Of a stretch of 22,181 nt of DNA, positions 15,233 to 20,630 are shown piece after piece. Positions within the stretch are counted from its first letter, which is position 1. Each line of letters starts with the position of its first letter. Position numbers and translations under genes: made by a program. Below the pieces are notes generated by a model, which saw only the letters and a program-made list of their open reading frames with translations, did no database searches and was not told the DNA's origin. Origin of the DNA: a virus; the IMG/VR virus record IMGVR_UViG_3300003789_000021, positions 1 through 22,181 of that record, one strand, 5' to 3'.

Positions 15233-15741
15233 TTAGTAGTTAAAGTTCATTAACAATTTAAGTAGAATATTAGCACCCCGGGAGGGGTTACTATATTGAA
15301 GCATACTTAGGCCGGAGTTGATCAAAGGTTCCACGGGTGGGCTACGCCGTATGGTGCGTAGGTAGTGTGTTTCAATATGGTTTGAGAGTAGATCGGGAGG
15401 GAGGTTATGTCTAGTCAACATGTACCCCAAACAGAATCGCTTGAGTCTGACAATATATGAAATGCGTGTGCTATTGACGATAGCGGGCATGAAAAAGACG
15501 ATAAGACACCATACACATAAACATTCCAACAACAAACGGTAAGAGCAAATTAAAATTCCGTTGAGTTGCTGAGAGGTCAATGTATTTGCTCTCCGATACC
15601 TCCGAGTGTTTAGTTGTATGGTAAGTTATTACCATTTTGTTTACGGGCGTTGTTAAAATTGGCTTACGGTAAGACCTGTTAAGGCTTCATAATTGACTAC
15701 TTAGTCAAGCCGTCTTGGTTCAACTCCAAGAGCGTCCACCA
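15233..15741 (+). ncRNA. Candidate large structured RNA
   Basis: More than 500 bases without a credible gene carry many independent hairpins. CCCC-GGGA-GGGG, a GNRA-capped stem, lies near 15275-15287. CTACGC pairs with GCGTAG near 15342-15361, and GCTAT-TGACG-ATAGC lies near 15471-15485. A perfect 9-bp long-range stem AGAGCAAAT/ATTTGCTCT spans about 15542-15594. ATGGTAA-GTTA-TTACCAT occupies 15618-15635. The unit starts at a promoter and ends in a tRNA-like domain with CCA. Large phage RNAs such as GOLLD and ROOL are known beside phage tRNA genes, so membership or analogy is plausible. I could not run a covariance model. Confidence 0.55.
15645..15741 (+). other. tRNA-like domain at the 3' end of the structured RNA
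   Basis: GGGCGTT (15645-15651) pairs over seven positions with AGCGTCC (15731-15737), followed by A and CCA. A normal T arm CTTGG-TTCAACT-CCAAG precedes the acceptor 3' strand. No standard D arm or anticodon arm can be drawn. Instead there is a TTGAC-TACTTA-GTCAA hairpin, and GGCTT pairs with AAGCC. A degenerate tRNA or a tmRNA-like fold are alternatives. Confidence 0.5.
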
Positions 15742-15752
15742 AACTCGGTTAC

Positions 15753-15890
15753 AGTGGCGACTGTATTGAATAGTGTGTAAGCACTAGCCGCGTCGAGCAT
15801 TCTCGATCTGCTGAGAAGTAAGTGGGAATCAAGTCCGGAAGGCAACCGCGGACCTAGGCACTAAAAACGCCCTAGGCAACAGGTTCCCAT
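15753..15890 (+). ncRNA. Second structured element with a three-way junction
   Basis: There is no reading frame. ACAGT-GGCG-ACTGT and TCGAG-CATT-CTCGA form small hairpins. TGGGAA pairs with TTCCCA to enclose two hairpins, GTCCG...CGGAC and CCTAGG...CCTAGG, near 15821-15890. It may be the 3' part of the preceding RNA or a separate one. Confidence 0.45.
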
Positions 15891-15894
15891 AAAT

Positions 15895-15922
15895 TATAAA
15901 TAACAGGTTAGAATGATAAATA
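15895..15922 (+). promoter_or_regulatory. Two late promoter boxes before the HNH gene
   Basis: TATAAATA (15895-15902) is the exact T4 late box; GATAAATA (15915-15922) is a second. Both lead toward the HNH endonuclease ATG at 15943. Confidence 0.6.
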
Positions 15923-15942
15923 GATATAAGGAGAACTAACCT

Positions 15943-16377
15943 ATGCCTATTGCAACCTGTTTATGCTGTAAAAATGATTTTAGATGGATGCCATCACAAA
16001 AATCTGGAAAATATTGTAGTATTGCTTGCCAAAAAAAACATTCTCTAAATGAAAAAATAGAGAGTGGTGTATATACAAGAGCAAATGCTTATACGTATTT
16101 TAAGAAAAATACAGAATATAAGTGTGTTGAATGTGATAATAACGGAACTCATAAAGGAAAACCTTTAAGTTTGCAGATTGATCACATTGATGGCAACAAT
16201 ACTAACAATGTAGTTGAGAATTTAAGATATCTTTGTCCTAACTGTCATTCCCAAACAGATACTTGGGGTGTAAAAAATGTTAGTGAGGAAGGTAGAAAAA
16301 GATTAAAGGCCGCGGCAAAGTTGGGTAATGCTATACGCACTGGTCGTATGCCTAAAGGTAGTAAATTGGTCCTATAG
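15943..16377 (+). CDS. HNH endonuclease with N-terminal zinc finger
   Basis: The 144-residue protein has an N-terminal zinc-binding segment (C6-x2-C9, C25-x3-C29) and then an HNH nuclease domain. The latter has C61-x2-C64, D80-H81 in LQIDHIDGNNTNN, N93 in ENLRYL, and C98-x2-C101-H102. The four Cys of the HNH part probably bind structural zinc and the His/Asn residues bind the catalytic metal. Free-standing HNH proteins of this kind in T4-like phages are usually homing endonucleases. AAGGAG lies about ten bases before the ATG, behind two late boxes. The 3' end runs into tRNA-Asp by ten bases. It has no RuvC part, so it is not IscB or Cas9-like. Confidence 0.85.
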   Translation: MPIATCLCCKNDFRWMPSQKSGKYCSIACQKKHSLNEKIESGVYTRANAYTYFKKNTEYKCVECDNNGTHKGKPLSLQIDHIDGNNTNNVVENLRYLCPNCHSQTDTWGVKNVSEEGRKRLKAAAKLGNAIRTGRMPKGSKLVL

Positions 16378-16442
16378 TATATCGGTTAGTATTCCTCACT
16401 GTCACTGAGGAGAGACCGGTTCGATTCCGGTTGGGACCGCCA
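16368..16442 (+). tRNA. tRNA-Asp (GTC)
   Basis: GGTCCTA/TGGGACC acceptor, anticodon loop CTGTCAC, T-loop TTCGATT, discriminator G, encoded CCA. Its first ten bases are also the last codons of the HNH gene. Confidence 0.95.
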
Positions 16443-16446
16443 ATTT

Positions 16447-16522
16447 GCTCTGTTCGTCTAGAGGCCTAGGACACCGCCCTTTCACGGCGGGTACACGAGT
16501 TCGAATCTCGTACAGAGCGCCA
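16447..16522 (+). tRNA. tRNA-Glu (TTC)
   Basis: GCTCTGT/ACAGAGC acceptor, anticodon loop CTTTCAC, T-loop TTCGAAT, discriminator G, encoded CCA. Confidence 0.95.
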
Positions 16523-16529
16523 ATACAAT

Positions 16530-16605
16530 TCCCTGATAGCTCAGTTGGTAGAGCACGTGACTGTTAATCACGGTGTCGCTGGTTCGAGCCCAGCTCGGGG
16601 AGCCA
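16530..16605 (+). tRNA. tRNA-Asn (GTT)
   Basis: TCCCTGA/TCGGGGA acceptor, anticodon loop CTGTTAA, T-loop TTCGAGC, discriminator G, encoded CCA. Confidence 0.95.
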
Positions 16606-16625
16606 AAACAAAAAAAGGAGGCATT

Positions 16626-17084
16626 ATGCCGTGGATTGAAAATGTAGCGGCTAGTGATGTTTCAACAAAGTTTCATCATGATGCTGGCGAGAATAGTATG
16701 CTGATCAGTATTGTTGATCCAGCAAGTTGGCGTCCTACTCCTGTACACAAATTCAAAGAAATACATAACTTTGAATTTTTAGATGTAGAAGAAAAGGACG
16801 AAGTTTTAGATGAAGCAATGAAGTGTAGTCATGAAGATGCGGCACGACTTGTGGCTCTATTACAACATGCGTTAGACAATCGTATGAACGTAGTTGTACA
16901 TTGTTTTGCAGGTATTTGTCGTAGCGGTGCAGTTTGTGAAGTTGGAGTTATGATGGGCTTTGATGATACAGAACGTTTTCGTAGCCCTAATCTTTTAGTA
17001 AAGCACCGTATGATGAAGGCGTTGGGTTGGACTTATGATGAAAATGAAAAGCCCAACATTGACGATTGGCGTAATTTTAAATAA
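16626..17084 (+). CDS. Protein tyrosine / dual-specificity phosphatase-like protein
   Basis: The start at 16626 is fixed by AAAGGAGG a few bases upstream. The 152-residue product has the phosphatase signature H92-C93-F-A-G-I-C-R99-S100 (HCx5RS), with Cys93 as nucleophile and Arg99 binding phosphate. The size fits a minimal dual-specificity phosphatase. It may dephosphorylate a host protein or a small phosphorylated compound; the sequence does not say which. It sits between tRNA-Asn and a phosphoesterase gene that has the same type of strong ribosome-binding site 14 bases downstream, so the two form a small operon. Confidence 0.8.
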   Translation: MPWIENVAASDVSTKFHHDAGENSMLISIVDPASWRPTPVHKFKEIHNFEFLDVEEKDEVLDEAMKCSHEDAARLVALLQHALDNRMNVVVHCFAGICRSGAVCEVGVMMGFDDTERFRSPNLLVKHRMMKALGWTYDENEKPNIDDWRNFK

Positions 17085-17098
17085 GAAAGGAGGCGAGT

Positions 17099-17686
17099 AT
17101 GCCAGCAGTATTTTTAGTATCAGACACGCATTTTGGACACGCAGGTGTATGTCGCTTCACTCGCAACGATGGTGTTACACCGCTTCGTCCCTGGGATGAT
17201 GCCGCAGAGATGGATGAAGCCATGGTTCGAGCATGGAACGAACGAGTTCGACCAAATGATAAAGTTTATCACCTAGGTGATGTGGTTATCAATCGCAGGG
17301 CACTACCTATCTTGAATAGACTTAACGGTGACAAAGTTCTTATCCGCGGTAATCACGATATCTTTAAAGATGAGGACTATACGCCTTACTTTAGAAGTTT
17401 ACGAGGATATCATGTCATGAATGGACTTATCCTGTCGCACATTCCAGTCCATCCAGAAAGTCTTGGAAGATTTGGCACGAATGTCCATGGCCACCTCCAT
17501 GCTAATCGTGTTATGCGACCATTAGCAACAAGCGGACGCACAGATGTAATCGATGTTCGCTATCATTGCGTATGCGTAGAGCAGACACCAGACTTCGCTC
17601 CGATCCTCTTCGAAGATGTATTAAAGAGGATTAAAGATGAGGGAGGAACGATTGGGTTTAGGAATGGGAATGGGCCGGCCATGTAG
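17099..17686 (+). CDS. Calcineurin-like metallophosphoesterase
   Basis: The 195-residue protein has all metal-binding motifs of the family: D9-x-H11 in SDTHFGH, G60-D61, G84-N85-H86-D87, H114 in SHIPVHPE, and H130-G-H132-L-H134. Such enzymes hydrolyse phosphodiesters or phosphomonoesters with two metal ions; the substrate is unknown. AAAGGAGG precedes the ATG. The last 29 bp overlap, tail to tail, with the homing endonuclease gene on the other strand. Its C-terminus EGGTIGFRNGNGPAM recurs almost unchanged as a fossil at 19002-19049. Confidence 0.9.
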   Translation: MPAVFLVSDTHFGHAGVCRFTRNDGVTPLRPWDDAAEMDEAMVRAWNERVRPNDKVYHLGDVVINRRALPILNRLNGDKVLIRGNHDIFKDEDYTPYFRSLRGYHVMNGLILSHIPVHPESLGRFGTNVHGHLHANRVMRPLATSGRTDVIDVRYHCVCVEQTPDFAPILFEDVLKRIKDEGGTIGFRNGNGPAM

Positions 17687-18407
17687 TTCGGCCGCGACGC
17701 CATTCTGGGCCAGGGCAATCTTCGGACATTTTAGTTGTAGTTCCGTCGGTCCACCAGTGCGTTCCGCGAGCGTGATTTGTTTTACCTTTTAATACTGACT
17801 CTATTCTTCCTGGAGCATATCCAGCAGGGATAAGGTCGGTCTTAAAGATCATCTCTTCGTTAGTGCCGTCGGTAATCCAGTATTTTTGACTATTGACCTT
17901 GGCTCCTATTTTGGCTCCGCGGTTATTAAATGGCAGTCGTCCTCGTTTGTAATCTGGGCCGGGAGGAACTTCGCTAAATGCTTGTTCCGTGCCGTTGTTC
18001 CACCAGCGTAGATTTTTATGAGTATCTACTTGGTGTTGGCGTTGCTCTTCGGTAAATGTCCAACGCTTACCATAGTTTTGATGTTCGGCTCCGTATTTGA
18101 TGCGGAATCCTTTTTTGCCGCCAGCGTGTTCGTTTAACCAGTTAGGTTTTTGGACAGCGTTGATTCGTGTTAGAACCCTATGTTCCCAGGCACGGGCAAT
18201 ATCGTGATGCTTAAATGTTTTACGGACTTCGATAATATCGGGCTCGCCGTAAAGTTCGCGGCATTCTTGGATACGGTCGGAAGAAGTAAAGTATCGAGTC
18301 CATAAGTCTTCGGGTTTACAGCCGCGGGCATAACGGACACCATAATAGTTAATGTCGTGTTTAGACCATCTTATTAGGTAGGTAAACGGAATAGTAGTAA
18401 ATATCAT
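17658..18407 (-). CDS. GIY-YIG-like homing endonuclease with three C-terminal repeats
   Basis: The start at 18407 is supported by AAAGGAG nine bases upstream; a longer frame from 18479 overlaps the late box. The 249-residue protein begins with YLIRWS...YYGVRYARG, a variant of the GIY...YIG core, then an Arg-containing strand (VRKTF), Glu in AWEHRVLTR and Asn in NWLNEHAG. The C-terminal half has three repeats of about 35-55 residues, each with W-x-x-N/D-G-T followed by a P-G-x4-GR ending (WWNNGT...RGR, YWITDGT...PGR, WWTDGT...RGR). Such repeats are typical of DNA-binding tails in phage homing endonucleases. It converges on the phosphoesterase gene. Confidence 0.7.
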   Translation of the reverse strand: MIFTTIPFTYLIRWSKHDINYYGVRYARGCKPEDLWTRYFTSSDRIQECRELYGEPDIIEVRKTFKHHDIARAWEHRVLTRINAVQKPNWLNEHAGGKKGFRIKYGAEHQNYGKRWTFTEEQRQHQVDTHKNLRWWNNGTEQAFSEVPPGPDYKRGRLPFNNRGAKIGAKVNSQKYWITDGTNEEMIFKTDLIPAGYAPGRIESVLKGKTNHARGTHWWTDGTTTKMSEDCPGPEWRRGRTTWPAHSHS

Positions 18408-18469
18408 TGCTGATCGCTCCTTTGTTGCGTTAGAGTAGTTGGGTGTTCCACCACCGCGAACTACACTTT

Positions 18470-18477
18470 TATTTATC
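18470..18477 (-). promoter_or_regulatory. Late promoter box for the homing endonuclease
   Basis: On the minus strand this reads GATAAATA, giving a leader of about 60 bases with a good ribosome-binding site before the ATG at 18407. Confidence 0.5.
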
Positions 18478-18509
18478 ATCTATCCACGGACACACGCACT
18501 TTTTAGGAC

Positions 18510-18543
18510 TTGACAAATAGAATATCTTATGTTAAACTAAATA
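18510..18543 (+). promoter_or_regulatory. Sigma-70-like promoter plus late box before gene 18549
   Basis: TTGACA (18510-18515) and TAAACT (18533-18538) are 17 bases apart, and the late box ACTAAATA (18536-18543) overlaps the -10. The ATG follows five bases after the late box. Confidence 0.5.
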
Positions 18544-18548
18544 TTATT

Positions 18549-18923
18549 ATGAAAACACTTAGAGAATACATTGACTTAGTAGATGGCAAGATCCACGAGG
18601 GTATCTTTGACCGCTTTAAGAAAGACAGAACATTGCCGCACGACCCTCGGTTAGAACCAGCGTTAGCACAAGCAAAAAGTGAAAACAAATGGATTGATCC
18701 GTTTACTTGGCATCAGGCCTGGTTCTACGCAAGAGTGTTGACTGATATGAATGCCGAACAAGCAATGGCTGAATACAATCGTAATCATCAAGGAAACATG
18801 AGTGCTACCAATCCTGATCCTAAAACCTGGAAAATAGCATTTGATACCCAGCGGCAAGAAGGACTCGATGAAGAAGCAACACCCGAATCAATCGCTCGCA
18901 TCGAGCAACTCAGTTCAAAATAA
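18549..18923 (+). CDS. Predicted internal head (packaged) protein
   Basis: The start at 18549 is chosen because the reading frame before it lies upstream of a late box. The 124-residue product begins MKTLREYIDLVDGKIHEG, closely similar in layout to T4 internal-protein targeting peptides (MKT-x-x-E-F/Y-I). I15-H-E17|G18 is a matching gp21-type cleavage site. The rest is charged and helical with no known motif, ending ESIARIEQLSSK. The N-terminus is shared in style with the protein at 11583-12764, and the promoter box is identical. I infer packaging with the DNA and delivery into the host; function after injection is unknown. Confidence 0.65.
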   Translation: MKTLREYIDLVDGKIHEGIFDRFKKDRTLPHDPRLEPALAQAKSENKWIDPFTWHQAWFYARVLTDMNAEQAMAEYNRNHQGNMSATNPDPKTWKIAFDTQRQEGLDEEATPESIARIEQLSSK

Positions 18924-19001
18924 TCACCATCTAACAGCGTCATCCAAACTCAACCACTTTGGAGACTTCTTCTGGCAGGATAGAACAGCGTCAGACAGGC
19001 C

Positions 19002-19049
19002 GAAGGTGGTGTAGTGGGATTCAGGAACGGCAACGGTCCTGCAATGTAA
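19002..19049 (+). pseudogene. Fossil 3' end of a second phosphoesterase gene
   Basis: These codons read EGGVVGFRNGNGPAM and stop, against EGGTIGFRNGNGPAM and stop in the intact gene (17639-17686). Most synonymous positions differ. In frame upstream there is a stop near 18982, so only the tail survives. Confidence 0.75.
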
Positions 19050-19056
19050 CAGGCTT

Positions 19057-19085
19057 TGCCGGCTTGAGCCAATCAACCGGCACCA
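19057..19085 (+). other. CCA-ended minihelix, possible tRNA remnant
   Basis: TGCCGG pairs with CCGGCA around a 14-base loop and runs into CCA. It sits just before tRNA-Ile and may be a tRNA that lost its inner arms, or a chance hairpin. Confidence 0.35.
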
Positions 19086-19089
19086 ATCA

Positions 19090-19166
19090 GCCTCGATAGC
19101 TCAGTTGGTTAGAGCACCGTGTTGATAACGCGGGGGTCCCAAGTTCGAGTCTTGGTCGAGGCACCA
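19090..19166 (+). tRNA. tRNA-Ile (GAT)
   Basis: GCCTCGA/TCGAGGC acceptor, anticodon loop TTGATAA, T-loop TTCGAGT, discriminator A, encoded CCA. Confidence 0.95.
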
Positions 19167-19172
19167 AACAAT

Positions 19173-19250
19173 GCAACGGTGGCAGAGTGGCCCAATGCAC
19201 GGGACTGCAAATCCTGAAAGCCGTAGGTTCAAATCCTACCCGTTGCTCCA
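19173..19250 (+). tRNA. tRNA-Cys (GCA)
   Basis: GCAACGG/CCGTTGC acceptor, anticodon loop CTGCAAA, T-loop TTCAAAT, discriminator T as expected for Cys, encoded CCA. Confidence 0.94.
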
Positions 19251-19253
19251 AAT

Positions 19254-19330
19254 CGGCCCTTAGCTCAATGGATTAGAGTTCTAGTCTTCGAAACTAGCGG
19301 TTGGCGGTTCGAATCCGTCAGGGCCGGCCA
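19254..19330 (+). tRNA. tRNA-Arg (TCG)
   Basis: CGGCCCT/AGGGCCG acceptor (starts with C), anticodon loop CTTCGAA, T-loop TTCGAAT, discriminator G, encoded CCA. Confidence 0.93.
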
Positions 19331-19340
19331 AATGAATTAT

Positions 19341-19416
19341 GCAAGGTTAGCTCAGCTGGTAGAGCGGCGGCCTTACAAGCCGTAGGTCAAAGGTTCGATC
19401 CCTTTACCTTGTACCA
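19341..19416 (+). tRNA. tRNA-Val (TAC)
   Basis: GCAAGGT/ACCTTGT acceptor (first pair G-T), anticodon loop CTTACAA, T-loop TTCGATC, discriminator A, encoded CCA. Confidence 0.94.
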
Positions 19417-19420
19417 AATT

Positions 19421-19494
19421 GGGGGATTAGTTAAATGGGATAACATCGGCTTTGCAAGCCGAGATTGAGAGTTCGATTCTCTCATCCTCCACCA
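19421..19494 (+). tRNA. tRNA-Ala (TGC)
   Basis: GGGGGAT/ATCCTCC acceptor, anticodon loop TTTGCAA, T-loop TTCGATT, discriminator A, encoded CCA. Confidence 0.94.
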
Positions 19495-19499
19495 TACAT

Positions 19500-19576
19500 C
19501 GGAGTGTAGGTCAGCCCGGTAGACCGCTGCGTTTGGGACGCAGATGTCGCGAGTTCAAATCTTGCCACTCCGACCA
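19500..19576 (+). tRNA. tRNA-Pro (TGG)
   Basis: CGGAGTG/CACTCCG acceptor, anticodon loop TTTGGGA, T-loop TTCAAAT, discriminator A, encoded CCA. Confidence 0.95.
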
Positions 19577-19600
19577 TAATAACTTAAAGAAAGAATCAGT

Positions 19601-20008
19601 ATGATTGAATACCCAACCCGTACGTTAGTCAAAACAATAACTTGGCGCACTTATACAACACTTGTCGGTGTTATAACTGCATACTTGCTGACTAAAAATT
19701 TTGTTATATCTGGTTCGATAGCATTGAGTCAATTGATTATTAATACTATTTTATATGCCCTACATGAAAGAGCATGGCTTAGAGTCAACTGGGGTATTAG
19801 TGACTTACACGAAAGTCACGCAAGAACAATAGTTAAAACTATAGTATGGCGAATAATTATGTTTGCCACTGCCACAGGAATTACTTATTATTTTACTGGT
19901 AACTTAACTACATCGGGAAGTTTTGCTACGATACAGCTGGTTGTAAATACTAGCTTAAACATAGTACATGAAAGAATCTGGAATAGAATTAAATGGCAGA
20001 GGAATTAA
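19601..20008 (+). CDS. DUF2061-type membrane protein, two tandem repeats
   Basis: The 135-residue protein consists of two copies of one unit (about residues 7-64 and 75-132). Each begins RT-L/I-VKTI-x-WR, continues with hydrophobic helices and ends with HER-x-W-x-R-x-x-W. This is the pattern of DUF2061 predicted membrane proteins, whose biochemical function is not known. About four membrane-spanning segments are expected. The gene is embedded between tRNA-Pro and tRNA-Gln, with only a weak AAAGAAAG-like ribosome-binding site. A role in changing the host membrane during infection is inference. Confidence 0.8.
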   Translation: MIEYPTRTLVKTITWRTYTTLVGVITAYLLTKNFVISGSIALSQLIINTILYALHERAWLRVNWGISDLHESHARTIVKTIVWRIIMFATATGITYYFTGNLTTSGSFATIQLVVNTSLNIVHERIWNRIKWQRN

Positions 20009-20019
20009 AATTCTACAAT

Positions 20020-20093
20020 TGAGGTATGGTGTAATGGCAACACTACGGATTTTGATTCCGTCATTCAAGGTTCGAGTCCTTGTACCTCTACCA
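20020..20093 (+). tRNA. tRNA-Gln (TTG)
   Basis: TGAGGTA with TACCTCT (first pair T-T, the open end typical of Gln), anticodon loop TTTTGAT, T-loop TTCGAGT, discriminator A, encoded CCA. Confidence 0.9.
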
Positions 20094-20095
20094 AT

Positions 20096-20171
20096 GCCTC
20101 TTAAGCTAATCTAGTGAAAGCGCCAGTCTGAAGAGCTGGATAGCCTGGCGCGAAACCAGGAGGAGGCACCA
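20096..20171 (+). tRNA. tRNA-Phe-like (GAA), abnormal D- and T-loops
   Basis: GCCTCTT/AGGAGGC acceptor, anticodon stem CCAGT/GCTGG with loop CTGAAGA, T stem CCTGG/CCAGG and encoded CCA are all sound. The T-loop is CGCGAAA instead of TTCRANN, and the D-loop lacks the GG pair. Confidence 0.75.
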
Positions 20172-20177
20172 AACAAT

Positions 20178-20253
20178 GGTAACTGTAGTTCAGCGGTAGA
20201 ATCCTGGATTGTGATTCCAGTTGTCGTGGGTTCGAATCCCATCAGTTACCCCA
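20178..20253 (+). tRNA. tRNA-His (GTG)
   Basis: The extra 5' G (position -1) faces C73, then GTAACTG/CAGTTAC. Anticodon loop TTGTGAT, T-loop TTCGAAT, encoded CCA. Confidence 0.95.
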
Positions 20254-20254
20254 C

Positions 20255-20329
20255 CTGGCGTTAGTATAATGGATAATACTGGAGACTTCTAATCTCTCAA
20301 TAGAGGTTCGATTCCTCTACGCCGGACCA
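20255..20329 (+). tRNA. tRNA-Arg (TCT)
   Basis: CTGGCGT/ACGCCGG acceptor, anticodon loop CTTCTAA, T-loop TTCGATT, discriminator A, encoded CCA. Confidence 0.93.
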
Positions 20330-20349
20330 ATTTAAAAAGGAGAAGTAAA

Positions 20350-20541
20350 ATGAAACAAAGAAACATTTATGCTGTACTAGCTAGTAAACGGAAGGCGGGC
20401 TCGCACCGCAAGAGCAATAAAGCTCTACGTAAGCTAACGAAACAGAGGGATCGTAGCTCAAAGGCAGAGCAAGAGGCTTTTAACTTCGAGGTTGTCAGTT
20501 CAAGTCTGACCGGTCCTACCATATTAAAGTACATTTATTAA
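20350..20541 (+). CDS. Tiny basic protein whose frame runs through tRNA-Lys
   Basis: AAAAGGAGAAG before the ATG is a strong ribosome-binding site. The 63-residue product starts MKQRNIYAVLASKRKAGSHR and is very basic over its first 35 residues. The rest of the frame is the tRNA-Lys gene read as codons, and the stop comes after it. Short basic proteins with an RKAGSH-like stretch occur in several phages, so the N-terminal part is probably genuine and the C-terminal part a by-product of the overlap. Function unknown; nucleic-acid binding is likely from charge. Confidence 0.55.
   Translation: MKQRNIYAVLASKRKAGSHRKSNKALRKLTKQRDRSSKAEQEAFNFEVVSSSLTGPTILKYIY
20447..20521 (+). tRNA. tRNA-Lys (TTT)
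   Basis: GGGATCG/CGGTCCT acceptor (with G-T pairs), D arm GCTC/GAGC, anticodon loop CTTTTAA with an imperfect stem, T-loop TTCAAGT, discriminator A, encoded CCA. It lies inside the preceding frame. Confidence 0.88.
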
Positions 20542-20555
20542 GTGTGTTTCAATAT

Positions 20556-20630
20556 GGTAATATAGCACAGCGGTAGTGCATCGCCTTCATACGGCGCAGG
20601 TCGTTAGTTCGAATCTAACTATTACCACCA
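20556..20630 (+). tRNA. tRNA-Met (CAT)
   Basis: GGTAATA/TATTACC acceptor, anticodon loop TTCATAC, T-loop TTCGAAT, discriminator A, encoded CCA. Class I variable loop. Elongator type seems likely; Ile2 is the alternative. Confidence 0.9.

Noticed and set aside
15233-15580. A 115-codon reading frame on the minus strand
   Set aside because: It runs against all neighbours, lacks a ribosome-binding site and falls on the hairpin-rich stretch; the pairing pattern explains the sequence better.
15645-15741. A complete tmRNA gene
   Set aside because: The acceptor and T arm resemble tmRNA, but the pairing 5' strand is only about 90 bases away and there is no tag reading frame or TTCGACAGG-like 5' segment.
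14559-15742. Group I intron splitting a tRNA
   Set aside because: Isolated GACTA/AGTC pieces occur, but I could not assemble P3-P7 core elements, and the neighbouring tRNAs are complete.
15753-16377. HEARO/omega RNA next to an IscB-like nuclease
   Set aside because: A structured RNA precedes an HNH gene, but the protein is only 144 residues and lacks RuvC motifs and the bridge helix, so it is a free-standing HNH protein.
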